From contig NZ_BACP01000057.1 in the NCBI RefSeq assembly GCF_000260415.1, forward strand, positions 1-64,000: DNA of 64,000 nt, in the 5' to 3' direction. Source of the stretch: Liquorilactobacillus mali KCTC 3596 = DSM 20444. GTDB lineage: Bacteria > Bacillota > Bacilli > Lactobacillales > Lactobacillaceae. The notes under the pieces were generated by a model that did not search any database, had not been told where the DNA came from, and saw only the letters and a program-made list of their open reading frames with translations. How positions within the stretch are numbered: position 1 is the first letter of the stretch; the number at the start of each line of letters is the position of its first letter. Of this stretch, positions 46,308-55,209 are shown in pieces. The position numbers and the translations under genes are program-made.

Positions 46308-46327
46308 AAATTAGCTCCTTCTCTTTT

Positions 46328-46349
46328 ATAAGGTACTTTAGTACCTTAT
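46328..46349. promoter_or_regulatory. Operator palindrome of the efflux operon
   Basis: ATAAGGTACT, TT, AGTACCTTAT: a perfect 10+10 inverted repeat between the promoter and the ABC ATPase start. Size and place suit a TetR-family operator; the only such regulator nearby is the last gene of the same operon. Confidence 0.7.
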
Positions 46350-46360
46350 TTATGATGAAA

Positions 46361-46389
46361 ATTATGAACCTATTTTTTTTATTTGTCAA
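46361..46389 (-). promoter_or_regulatory. Promoter of the efflux operon
   Basis: On the minus strand TTGACA (46384-46389), 17-base spacer, CATAAT (46361-46366). Confidence 0.75.
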
Positions 46390-46440
46390 TGATATTTTCA
46401 ATGTCACTAGTATTTGGGAGAAAGTAAGATGTAAATTGGT

Positions 46441-46537
46441 AAAATTTGAGAACTAACGAGAAATTATAGAACACGTTTATCCGGAATAAGTAGGGGGGCT
46501 AGGTTAAAATTTTACTTTTGGCCAAACCTCTTTTTTA
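46441..46537. repeat. Dispersed intergenic repeat, copy 7 (internally shortened)
   Basis: AAAATTTGAGAACTAACGAGAAATTATAG joins directly to AGAACACGTTTATCCGGAATAAG and hairpin GGGCTAGGTTAAAAT / TTTTGGCCAAACCTC plus T-run, lacking the central TTTGCTATGAG block. It lies in the divergent gap between the efflux operon and the glycosyltransferases, an exception to the 3'-end preference. Confidence 0.7.
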
Positions 46538-46669
46538 TACTTATTTGTAAATTGGGGTTAATACTCAACTTTTGTGTTTTATATCGCACTCTCATTTTTT
46601 TGAACAATCGGGTATAATAAACTGTAGGAAATCTTCATTATATTATATAGAGGAAATGGTCAGGTAATT

Positions 46670-47683
46670 ATGAGTAATTTTGTGATTTCAATGTACGATA
46701 AAACACAATATGAGGCAGGCCCAAAGGCAAAAATGGATGTTGTTAAATTTTTGAAAAAGGCAGATTTTAAAAGTATCATCTTTTATTTTAATGGTGCCCG
46801 TAAGGCAAAGCTAATGAGTATTAAACAGGTTATGTGGGATATTCCGTGGGAAATAAAGAGGCAGGAAATGAATAACGTACTGTTTCAATATCCTGCATTT
46901 AACGAACGAACAAATAACAAAATTGTTGAAGAAGTAAAAAAGAAAAATGGAACAAAAATATTTTTACTGCTTCATGATGTTGAGTCGTTAAGATTACATC
47001 GCAATGAACCTGAATATATTTCTGAAGAGATTGCTTTTTTTAATAAGTGTGATGGAATAATTGCTCATAACGAAGAAATGGTCAAGTGGCTCAAGAGAGA
47101 AGGGATGATTAAGCCAATTGTATCCCTAGAAATCTTTGACTATGACAATCCGCAGCAGATGGTAGGGCATGATAAATATGACAGAACTGTTTGTTTTGCT
47201 GGGAATCTTGGTAAATCAGAATTTTTAAAGAAAATGGAATGTAAGACTCCAGTGTACTTGTATGGCCCGAATCAAGCTAATGAGTATCCTGAAAATATCA
47301 ACTATCAGGGTTCATATTCACCAGAAGAACTTCCAAAATATCTCAAACAAAGTTTTGGTTTAATTTGGGATGGTGATAGTTTAGCGAAGTGTAATGGAAT
47401 TTTCGGTGAATATCTAAGATATAATAATCCCCACAAGGCATCCCTTTATTTAAGCTCTGGATTGCCCGTAATTGTTTGGAAGAAGGCTGCTTTAGCAAGC
47501 TTTGTAGAGCAAAATAATTTGGGAATTACCATTGAAAGTTTGTCTGAACTTGATAGTGTTCTTGCCAGTATTACCGAAGAAAAATATCAGGAGTTGTGCA
47601 AGAATGTCAGAATTATTGGACAAAGAATCCGTGATGGACACTATATTACAAAAGCTATGCAAAAATTATTAGAAATTAACTAA
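46670..47683 (+). CDS. Glycosyltransferase (Gtf3/galactofuranosyltransferase-like)
   Basis: 337 residues with a GT-B-like plan: an N-terminal acceptor domain and a C-terminal nucleotide-sugar domain (YLYGPNQANEYPENINYQGSYSPEELP, GLIWDGDS, NNPHKASLYLSSGLPVIVWKKAAL). This arrangement recalls Gtf3-type and beta-1,6-galactofuranosyl transferases. First of three glycosyltransferases; TATAAT upstream at about 46614. Acceptor unknown. Confidence 0.7.
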   Translation: MSNFVISMYDKTQYEAGPKAKMDVVKFLKKADFKSIIFYFNGARKAKLMSIKQVMWDIPWEIKRQEMNNVLFQYPAFNERTNNKIVEEVKKKNGTKIFLLLHDVESLRLHRNEPEYISEEIAFFNKCDGIIAHNEEMVKWLKREGMIKPIVSLEIFDYDNPQQMVGHDKYDRTVCFAGNLGKSEFLKKMECKTPVYLYGPNQANEYPENINYQGSYSPEELPKYLKQSFGLIWDGDSLAKCNGIFGEYLRYNNPHKASLYLSSGLPVIVWKKAALASFVEQNNLGITIESLSELDSVLASITEEKYQELCKNVRIIGQRIRDGHYITKAMQKLLEIN

Positions 47684-47694
47684 AGGAGAGCCAA

Positions 47695-48468
47695 ATGATA
47701 CCTACGAAGATTCACTATTGTTGGTTTGGTGGCAAAGAATTACCAGATGAATACAAGAAGTATATTGCAAAGTGGCGTGAGCTATGTCCAGAATACGAGA
47801 TAATTCAATGGGACGAATCTAACTACGATGTTAGGAAAAATAAATACATGAAACAAGCTTATGATCGTAAGAAATGGAGCTTTGTCTCTGATTATGCAGG
47901 CTTTGATATTGTTTATCAAAATGGTGGGATTTATCTAGATACTGACGTTGAATTGAAAAAATCACTGGATAATTTATTGAAGTCGAAAGCCTTTATGGGA
48001 ATGGAAGAAAATGAAGGTGGAGTATCTGTTAATCCTGGTCTGGGTTTTGGCGCAGAACCGAAAAATCAAGTTATTAAGGACTTGCGAGATATCTATGATA
48101 CAGTTGATTTCATAAAAAAAGATGGTGAAATGAATATTGTAGCGATTCCAGTCTATACCACAAATTATCTTGCCAAAAAAGGACTATTTAGAAAGAATGA
48201 GTATCAAAATATTGCAGGTGTCGATATTTACCCGACAGAATATTTTGCACCAATGGATTTTTTGACAGGAGAATCAAACGAAACGAAGAATACTATCAGC
48301 ATCCATCATTATAGTGCGCTTTGGCAAGACGAGCGTAGTCAGGAACATACGAAAATCATTAGGAGTATCAATAGGCGATTTGGGAAAAAAATAGGCATGA
48401 AAATTAACTGGTTCTTTCGTATTTCATGGGGACTTGCCCGTAGAATTCGTAGGATGTTTAATCACTGA
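47695..48468 (+). CDS. Glycosyltransferase family 32 (DXD-type)
   Basis: 257 residues: IPTKIHYCWFGGKELP at the N-terminus and SDYAGFDIVYQNGGIYLDTDVE with the DXD metal/nucleotide-sugar motif, as in capsular mannosyl- and related sugar transferases of the GT32 group. Eleven bases after the previous gene; RBS AAAGGAG. Confidence 0.85.
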   Translation: MIPTKIHYCWFGGKELPDEYKKYIAKWRELCPEYEIIQWDESNYDVRKNKYMKQAYDRKKWSFVSDYAGFDIVYQNGGIYLDTDVELKKSLDNLLKSKAFMGMEENEGGVSVNPGLGFGAEPKNQVIKDLRDIYDTVDFIKKDGEMNIVAIPVYTTNYLAKKGLFRKNEYQNIAGVDIYPTEYFAPMDFLTGESNETKNTISIHHYSALWQDERSQEHTKIIRSINRRFGKKIGMKINWFFRISWGLARRIRRMFNH

Positions 48469-48488
48469 TTTCAAGAGGAGAATAATTA

Positions 48489-49469
48489 ATGACCGAAGAA
48501 AATTATACGAAGACTAAAAAAATAAGTGTAATTGTGCCGGTTTACAATGTAGCAAACTATTTGAAGAGATGTGTGGACAGCCTACTTGGACAGACGATGA
48601 ATAAAAATGACTTTGAAATTATCCTTGTTGATGATGGAAGCACGGATGGGTCTGGTAATTTGTGTGATGAATACCAAGCAAACTTTGAGCAGATCCGAAC
48701 TTTGCACAAGCAAAATGGTGGCTTATCTGATGCACGCAACTATGCTTTGCAATATGTATTCGGAGATTATTTATTGTTTATAGATTCAGATGATTTTGTC
48801 GAATCTGAGATGCTGGAGCGAATGTACGCTCAAAGTAGTGGAGGTTCAAAAAAAATTGTTGAATGCAATTTTTTCTGGGACTTTGAGGATAAGACAAGAT
48901 CAGATGTGCGTCAAGGCTATGATTCACTAGCTGATTATCTAGTAAACGGCAGAGTTGTAGCCTGGAATAAGTTGTATTTGCGGGAATGGATTGAAAGAAC
49001 AAAGATAACATTTCCGGTGGGCAAACTGTACGAAGACCAAAACTTTTTCTTCAAGGTAGTTGCATGGCTAAATGATATTTCCGAAGTTGCAATTGATACA
49101 AAGTGCGAAGTTCATTATGTACAGCGAAGCAATTCAATTTCTTATAGCGAGACTGGGCGTATCGCTGAAATCATATGGATATACGCTGATATTCTGAATT
49201 ACTATAAAGATAAGCAATTATTTGAAGAATACTATGATGAATTGGAGTATCGTTTTTACCGAAATCTTTTCGGGAATGTTTTGTTGCGCAAGGTAATTAG
49301 GCTAAAGGACAAGAAAATTAGAACTGAATTATTGGACTTGATTTGGCAGAAAACACAGGAATGGTTTCCGAACCGAAAAGACAATAAATATTTAAAAAAA
49401 CTGAGTGCTAAAAATCTTTATCTTAGAATCATGAATCATGCATTTTATCGTCTGTTTTATCTTAGGTAA
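48489..49469 (+). CDS. Glycosyltransferase family 2
   Basis: 326 residues: ISVIVPVYNVANYLKRCVDSLLGQT, ILVDDGSTDGSG, KQNGGLSDARNYAL and LFIDSDDFVE define a GT-A inverting enzyme. Closes the three-gene glycosyltransferase set; no polymerase, flippase or priming transferase is adjacent, so the set likely decorates an existing glycan or glycoprotein. Confidence 0.9.
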   Translation: MTEENYTKTKKISVIVPVYNVANYLKRCVDSLLGQTMNKNDFEIILVDDGSTDGSGNLCDEYQANFEQIRTLHKQNGGLSDARNYALQYVFGDYLLFIDSDDFVESEMLERMYAQSSGGSKKIVECNFFWDFEDKTRSDVRQGYDSLADYLVNGRVVAWNKLYLREWIERTKITFPVGKLYEDQNFFFKVVAWLNDISEVAIDTKCEVHYVQRSNSISYSETGRIAEIIWIYADILNYYKDKQLFEEYYDELEYRFYRNLFGNVLLRKVIRLKDKKIRTELLDLIWQKTQEWFPNRKDNKYLKKLSAKNLYLRIMNHAFYRLFYLR

Positions 49470-49526
49470 AGATGATCAGCCGATTTTGAAAGGACTATGA
49501 TAGTAGGAGTCAAAGGGGGAAAAGTA

Positions 49527-50489
49527 ATGTGTACAAGTATCTTACAAATTGCGAATGATGGGACACATGTTTTTTCTAGAACAATGGATTGGACTTCACT
49601 GCAAGCGGGTCCCGTTTTTGTACCACGTGAATATCGGTGGCAGACTGATTATAATGATCGTTCATTTCAAAACAAGTATGGGATACTTGGAACTGGTAGG
49701 AAAAGGCAATTTGAGTTTGATATTTCAGATGGCATTAATGAATGCGGTTTAAGTGTGCAAAAACTGACTTTCAGTCATGGAGCAAAGCTTAATCAGGAGC
49801 TGGATATGGGCAACGTGGGATTAGCTCCCTTTGAGCTGCCTTTTTATTTATTAGGAAAATACAAGTCAATTAGGGAAATTATTGCTGATATTGAGAATAT
49901 TCAGCTGATGTCTGGTGAGGATGCAGTTCGTCCCTATGAGAATCCACATCTTCATTATGCAATAACGGATAGAAGCGGTCAGCTTTTAATTTTGGAACCG
50001 GATCAAAACCCAATGAAAATGATAGTGAATAACTATGGAGTAGTAACCAATGCAGCAGATTTTGAGAAACAAGCTGCTAAGTTAGCTGACTATCTTAATA
50101 TTCGCAGTAATTTGGTAGCTCAAAGACAAGTGCCGCAGCGAATCAGTACTGGTAGCTTTGCTGGAAAGAAAGTACCCTCGAGTTCATATACACCAACGGG
50201 TAGATTTTTGCGGGCGGTCTACTATCGTGAAAGGACCGATATTCCTGAAAATGAGTCTGAAAACTTTGTAAGTAGCTGGCATATTTTGAATAGTGTTGTT
50301 GTGCCCAAAAGCAAGAAATATCAAGCTAATTACACTGTGTATCGGACAGCATTTTGTTTAGAAACACGTAGATATTTTTTTGAATCATATAATAGTTTGC
50401 TGCCAATTGAGATTTCTTTGTCCGACGAGATGTTACTGAGAAAAGAAGCAAAAATTTATGAAGTAAATGACAGCCTTGCTCTTGGATAA
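49527..50489 (+). CDS. Choloylglycine hydrolase family protein (penicillin-V-acylase/bile-salt-hydrolase-like)
   Basis: 320 residues. The ATG at 49527 gives MCTSILQ, so removal of Met exposes the N-terminal nucleophile Cys 2; upstream in-frame sequence would block this. Other expected active-site residues are present: SRTMDW (Arg, Asp), NECGLSV, VTNAADFE (Asn) and PTGRFLRAVYYRE (Arg). Members cleave amides, e.g. conjugated bile salts, penicillin V or acyl-homoserine lactones; the substrate here is not resolved. Confidence 0.85.
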   Translation: MCTSILQIANDGTHVFSRTMDWTSLQAGPVFVPREYRWQTDYNDRSFQNKYGILGTGRKRQFEFDISDGINECGLSVQKLTFSHGAKLNQELDMGNVGLAPFELPFYLLGKYKSIREIIADIENIQLMSGEDAVRPYENPHLHYAITDRSGQLLILEPDQNPMKMIVNNYGVVTNAADFEKQAAKLADYLNIRSNLVAQRQVPQRISTGSFAGKKVPSSSYTPTGRFLRAVYYRERTDIPENESENFVSSWHILNSVVVPKSKKYQANYTVYRTAFCLETRRYFFESYNSLLPIEISLSDEMLLRKEAKIYEVNDSLALG

Positions 50490-50645
50490 TGGTATACTTT
50501 TATTTCTTAAATATCGAAGCACGGATTCAATGCTTATCAAAGGATTTTGAAGTGAGGTTGGAAGATAAAATATTGAATGTTTTCATAATTGGTATATCAT
50601 AATTTACATATTATAAAATATGATAATCATAAATGGAGGCATATT

Positions 50646-52040
50646 ATGCGTGTTGAAAGAGACTGTGTTGGTGAATTAGAAATAGAAGAAGATGCTTTAT
50701 TTGGAATCAATGCTGCAAGAGCAGTACGCAACTTTCCAATTTCAAATGAACCGGTGAACCCGTTACTTATCATAAGTCTGATTGAGGTAAAAAAGGCGGC
50801 AGCAATGTCGAACCATATTTCAGGCGCATTGGATGGAACAAAAGCAAAAGCTATCATTGCTGCATGTGATACGCTGCTCGATGAAGACTATAAGCAAAAT
50901 GCCTTTATAGTTCCTGCTTTTCAGGGTGGAGCTGGGACATCGGTCAATATGAATGTTAATGAAGTAATTGCTAATCTGGCAAATAGGCAGAGTAATTCAC
51001 AAAAAGTGCATCCCAATGATGATGTTAACTTAGCACAGTCCACTAATGATACTTTTCCAACTGCTGGTAAAGTTGCACTTTTGAAGCTACTTCCAAAAGT
51101 ACAGTCTAAGGTACTTGATTTGATTGAAACATTAGATAAAAAGGCAACTGAGTTTAATGATGTTGTCAAATTAGGCAGAACTCAGTTACAAGATGCTGTA
51201 CCGACAACTTTTGGAAATTCTTTTAGGGCATATGCTTCATTGTTTAAACGAGATTACAAGCGCTTAGAGCGTGCAAAAGATAATCTCAGTTTTGTCAACA
51301 TTGGGGGGACGGCCATTGGAACTGGGTTGAATGCTGATGATATTTATCAAAAGAATATTGTGGGAAAGCTTAGTTCAATTACAAGGATACCTTTGAAACC
51401 GGCAGATAATTTAATAGATGCAACCCAGAATTGTGATGTCTTTGTTGAATTTTCGGGAGTGTTGAAGACACTGGCGGTTAACTTGTCAAAATTCAGCAAT
51501 GATTTAAGACTATTATCAAGCGGCCCACAAGCTGGTTTGGCAGAATTGAGATTACCAGCAAGACAGGCAGGTTCATCAATCATGCCAGGTAAAATAAATC
51601 CAGTTATTCCTGAGGTCGTAAATCAGGTTGCTTTCCAAGTTGTTGGCAATGACGCGGCAATCACAATGGCGACTGAAGGCGGACAACTTGAGTTAAATGC
51701 GTTTGAACCGCTGATTTTTAGGAATTTATTGCAAAATGAGAGTTATTTGGAAAATACAATTACAACCTTGATTGAGAACTGTGTTGCAGGAATTGAAGTA
51801 AATCAGGATGTTTGCAAGAATGAAGTTGAAAATTCAGTTATCTTAGCAACTGCACTGACACCCGTTCTAGGATATCAAGTAACGACAAAGGTTGTAAAGC
51901 GGGCGTTGAAAGAGCATTGCTCTATTAGAAAAATTATATTGTCTGAAAATCTTATGGAAGAGGCAGACTTTGATAACTTAATGGGCTCGTCAAATTTACT
52001 TCATCAAGCAAAGAATAAAAATTATAGTTTTGCTAAGTAG
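50646..52040 (+). CDS. aspA: Aspartate ammonia-lyase
   Basis: 464 residues; deaminates aspartate to fumarate. The fumarase/aspartase signature GSSIMPGKINPVIPEVVNQV is present, and GRTQLQDAVP has Gln where fumarases have His, which favours aspartase. AQSTNDTFPTA is also present. RBS ATGGAGG before the ATG at 50646. Confidence 0.9.
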   Translation: MRVERDCVGELEIEEDALFGINAARAVRNFPISNEPVNPLLIISLIEVKKAAAMSNHISGALDGTKAKAIIAACDTLLDEDYKQNAFIVPAFQGGAGTSVNMNVNEVIANLANRQSNSQKVHPNDDVNLAQSTNDTFPTAGKVALLKLLPKVQSKVLDLIETLDKKATEFNDVVKLGRTQLQDAVPTTFGNSFRAYASLFKRDYKRLERAKDNLSFVNIGGTAIGTGLNADDIYQKNIVGKLSSITRIPLKPADNLIDATQNCDVFVEFSGVLKTLAVNLSKFSNDLRLLSSGPQAGLAELRLPARQAGSSIMPGKINPVIPEVVNQVAFQVVGNDAAITMATEGGQLELNAFEPLIFRNLLQNESYLENTITTLIENCVAGIEVNQDVCKNEVENSVILATALTPVLGYQVTTKVVKRALKEHCSIRKIILSENLMEEADFDNLMGSSNLLHQAKNKNYSFAK

Positions 52041-52087
52041 AAATAATTTATCGTAAAAAAGTTAAGAATAATGTGATATAAGTCTGA

Positions 52088-52243
52088 AAAATTTGAGTAC
52101 TAACGCGAAACTAAGAACATAGAGAGTGCTTTGACTTTGCCGTGAGTAATTTGAGACAGACTTATGGAACATGATTATGCGGAAAAGAATAGATAGAGGA
52201 GTCAGGCTAAAAGTTAACTTTTAACCCAACTCCTCTATTTTTT
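52088..52243. repeat. Dispersed intergenic repeat, copy 8 (full length)
   Basis: AAATTTGAGTACTAACGCGAAAC, TTTGCCGTGAGTAATTTGAG, GACTTATGGAACATGATTATGCGGAA, then hairpin AGGAGTCAGGCTAAAAGTTAA / TTAACTTTTAACCCAACTCCT and T-run. Lies between convergent aspA and msrB and can terminate either. Confidence 0.78.
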
Positions 52244-52252
52244 ATACCAGAT

Positions 52253-52687
52253 TCATTTTTCAAATAGACTTCTAAATTCACTATATCCGTTTTTATCTAA
52301 ATCAGCTACGGGGATAAAGCGTAAGGCAGCCGAATTAATACAATAACGTAGACCACCCTCACTAACAGGTCCATCTGTAAAAACATGTCCTAAATGAGAT
52401 GCTGCATCCTTACTTCTAACTTCAGTGCGGTGCATTCCCAGGGACCAATCACTTTTTTCAGAAATATGCGTTCTATCAATTGGCTTAGTGAATGATGGCC
52501 AACCGCATCCAGCATCATACTTATCTGTTGAGCTGAATAGTGGTTCACCACTGACAACATCGACATAGATGCCATCTTGGTAGAAATCATCGTATTTCCC
52601 AGTGAATGGCCGTTCAGTTGCAGCGTTTTGTGTAACTTCGAATTCTTCAGATGATAATCGTGCCCTCAAAGCTTCTTTGTCTTCCAT
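52253..52687 (-). CDS. msrB: Peptide methionine (R)-S-oxide reductase
   Basis: 144 residues; repairs methionine-R-sulfoxide using thioredoxin. Shows [21 protein letters not shown] and the catalytic-Cys motif [11 protein letters not shown]. The zinc CxxC pairs of some MsrBs are absent, as in many Firmicutes. Standalone, with no msrA fusion. Confidence 0.95.
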   Translation of the reverse strand: MEDKEALRARLSSEEFEVTQNAATERPFTGKYDDFYQDGIYVDVVSGEPLFSSTDKYDAGCGWPSFTKPIDRTHISEKSDWSLGMHRTEVRSKDAASHLGHVFTDGPVSEGGLRYCINSAALRFIPVADLDKNGYSEFRSLFEK

Positions 52688-52774
52688 AGTATAGATTCCT
52701 CATTTCTATTGTTACTCACAATAATAATACATACTAACAAAAACAAAGTAAAGCGATTGAATTGAAGGATAAAT

Positions 52775-52847
52775 GGATCATGTCGGACTTGAACCGATGA
52801 CCTCCTACTTGCGAAGCAGGCGCTCTCCCAACTGAGCTAATGACCCA
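52775..52847 (-). tRNA. tRNA-Ala (anticodon CGC)
   Basis: 73-nt cloverleaf on the minus strand: acceptor GGGTCAT/ATGATCC with the G3-U70 pair that marks alanine tRNAs, D-arm TAGCTCAGTTGGGAGAGC, anticodon stem CCTGC/GTAGG with loop TTCGCAA (anticodon CGC, reads GCG), T-loop GGTTCAAGTCC. CCA is not encoded. The T-stem has one A-C mismatch. Confidence 0.9.
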
Positions 52848-52951
52848 GAAATAACGTAATTTATTATAGCATATGAAAGCCATTAAGATAAGTTAATTAT
52901 GGATGATATGATACTATATTTTTGAGTAGTAAAAACGAGGCGGGAGAAAGT

Positions 52952-55027
52952 ATGGAAATATTATTTGAAATTTTGGGAGTAATTATAACAGTTATCATTG
53001 CAAATTTTTTGGCACAGAGGTTTAAAATAATTCCACAAGCTATGTGGCAGATTATTTTGGGAGTCTTAATTGCTGTTATTCCAGGACTGGCAAAAATCGA
53101 AGTTAGTCTAGATCCGGAGTGGTTTATGGTTTTAATTATCGCTCCGCTGCTTTTTTACGAGGGTCAACAAACAAAGGCTAGGATTGTTTCAAAAAATTTG
53201 AAGAAAATAGTTCAGTTGGCAGTGATTTTAGCAATTATTACTATGTTCTTTTTGACCTTAATACTCAAATTTGCATTTAACTGGCCAATTGCACTGGCAC
53301 TTGCTCTTTCTGCTATTGCGACCCCAACGGACGCAACAGCTCTTGAGTCTGTTAAGGAAGGGCTGGTAATGCCAGTAAAGATAGAACAGTCCTTAAGCTT
53401 TGAGGCGATGTTTAACGATGCATCTGGATTAGTGGCACTTGAACTTGCTGGAATTTGGGCGGTCACAGGACATTTATCACCAGGCGAGAGTATTTCGAAG
53501 TTTCTGCTTGTTTCATTAGGAGGTGCTTTATTTGGCATTATTAGTACATTTGTAATAGTAAGAATCCGGCAAAATTTGCTGAAAGGTCAGTTAAATGATT
53601 TAACAGGACACATCATGCTACAGATTTTGACACCTATTATTATTTATATGTTAGCAGAAGAAATTCATGTTTCAGGCGTTATTGCGGTTGTTATTGCTGG
53701 AGTTTTTCACCGAGAAGAGCAAGATCGAACTTTGCTGCAGTCTTCACAGATGATTAATTTGATTAATCAAATTTGGAAAATTTTAACTGATTTATTAAAT
53801 GGGATTGTCTTTGTAATACTTGGAACTTCAATCGTTCAAATTTTTTCACGTAAAGCTGATGTGTCGGAATGGACAAAACTAATCAGTCTTGCAATTACAA
53901 TATATGTTGTGATGGGAATAGTTAGATTCAGTTATGTTTATCTGAAGGATAAGAAAATTAAAGATGCATTTATCTTTGCAATTAGTGGTGTTCATGGAAC
54001 CGTAACTCTAGCATTAGCTTTAACTATTCCATTAACAATGGATTTGTCACGCAATTCAGCTATTGTGCAGGAAATTCTTGGGATCGCGGTATTTGTAATT
54101 TTACTGAGTTTGTTAACTCCATTGATAGTTTTACGATTCTTCCTAAAAAAGAAGGAAACGTCATATACTGATGAAGAATTGCGCAAAGCACATGCAGAAT
54201 TAGTTAATTCAGCAACTAATTATATTGAACAGCTTGAGGTTGAAAAAAGTATGAAACAAAAACTGTTGTTGAGCATACGTTCACAGTTAGGATATGAGGA
54301 TTCACAGAGACTCGATCGTCAAGAATGGCACGATGTGATGAAACAGTTAAACCTTAAGCGTGATGAAGCGGTGAGGGAAGCGATTGGTGAAGATGCTTTG
54401 TCAGCGGATGCAGTTAACCTCTGGGATAAAATGATGCTCAAAAATGCTGATATTAATAATAAAGCAATTAGGCGCAGTCGAATGTACAAAGAGTTCATTA
54501 AGCATAATTGGAGATACTTTTTAAGAAAGATCTTTAAAAGAGATAATGTTAGTAAGGAGATAGAAAGTACGCAGGATAAGATTCGTAAGTATAAACGGAA
54601 ATTAAGTAAAACGGAGACTGAAAATAAGAAAAATAAGATTATGGAGAAAATAAAGATTTACAACAAGCGCCTGCTTATATTAGAGAAATATTCTGATGTT
54701 GACTATCGCAATAGATGGATAGGTGCATACAATGAACTTGAAAGCTTTTTTGAACCAATTGATAAAGAATTTATCAAAAAATTGGAGAATGAAACGGATG
54801 ATAAAACGATTGTTGTTGCATTGAAGCAGAGCATTTTGGCAGAACAAAATAGGATGGAAAAGCGATTAAGTTCCGAAGTAGAAGAGACCAATGAATTGAG
54901 TGAAATTTTACAATACGAATTAACACAAATAAATCTAATGATTCAAAACGATAAGATTAGTTCGGAATTAGGTAAAAGATTATATTATGAGGTAGCGGCA
55001 GCTCAAAATTTGTTATTAAATTCGTGA
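52952..55027 (+). CDS. Na+/H+ antiporter, CPA1 family
   Basis: 691 residues. The first 410 are the 12-helix transport domain with ATPTDATALESV and FNDASGLVALE, the latter holding the Asn-Asp ion-binding pair. The last 280 are a charged, largely coiled-coil cytoplasmic region, longer than in the minimal antiporters. RBS CGGGAG before ATG at 52952. Monocistronic; likely pH or salt homeostasis. Confidence 0.88.
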   Translation: MEILFEILGVIITVIIANFLAQRFKIIPQAMWQIILGVLIAVIPGLAKIEVSLDPEWFMVLIIAPLLFYEGQQTKARIVSKNLKKIVQLAVILAIITMFFLTLILKFAFNWPIALALALSAIATPTDATALESVKEGLVMPVKIEQSLSFEAMFNDASGLVALELAGIWAVTGHLSPGESISKFLLVSLGGALFGIISTFVIVRIRQNLLKGQLNDLTGHIMLQILTPIIIYMLAEEIHVSGVIAVVIAGVFHREEQDRTLLQSSQMINLINQIWKILTDLLNGIVFVILGTSIVQIFSRKADVSEWTKLISLAITIYVVMGIVRFSYVYLKDKKIKDAFIFAISGVHGTVTLALALTIPLTMDLSRNSAIVQEILGIAVFVILLSLLTPLIVLRFFLKKKETSYTDEELRKAHAELVNSATNYIEQLEVEKSMKQKLLLSIRSQLGYEDSQRLDRQEWHDVMKQLNLKRDEAVREAIGEDALSADAVNLWDKMMLKNADINNKAIRRSRMYKEFIKHNWRYFLRKIFKRDNVSKEIESTQDKIRKYKRKLSKTETENKKNKIMEKIKIYNKRLLILEKYSDVDYRNRWIGAYNELESFFEPIDKEFIKKLENETDDKTIVVALKQSILAEQNRMEKRLSSEVEETNELSEILQYELTQINLMIQNDKISSELGKRLYYEVAAAQNLLLNS

Positions 55028-55209
55028 TTTATTATAAATATATGTGTAAATACTCGTAATACAAATTTTCCACTCATAAAAAGCAAATGAAACTGTAAAT
55101 TTAACAGCTATTAAAAAACGAACTATCTATTATTTAGCCAACGAAATAGTTTGACTTTCAACTGATAAATGACTATCATAAAAGTTATCCCATTTATGGA
55201 GGTAGTATT

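Noticed and set aside
49497-49526. Upstream ATG of the choloylglycine hydrolase family gene
   Set aside because: Using it would bury the catalytic Cys 2, which must become N-terminal.
55028-55209. Purine riboswitch upstream of guaD
   Set aside because: The conserved loop sequences and three-way junction are absent; only an AT-rich inverted repeat is seen.
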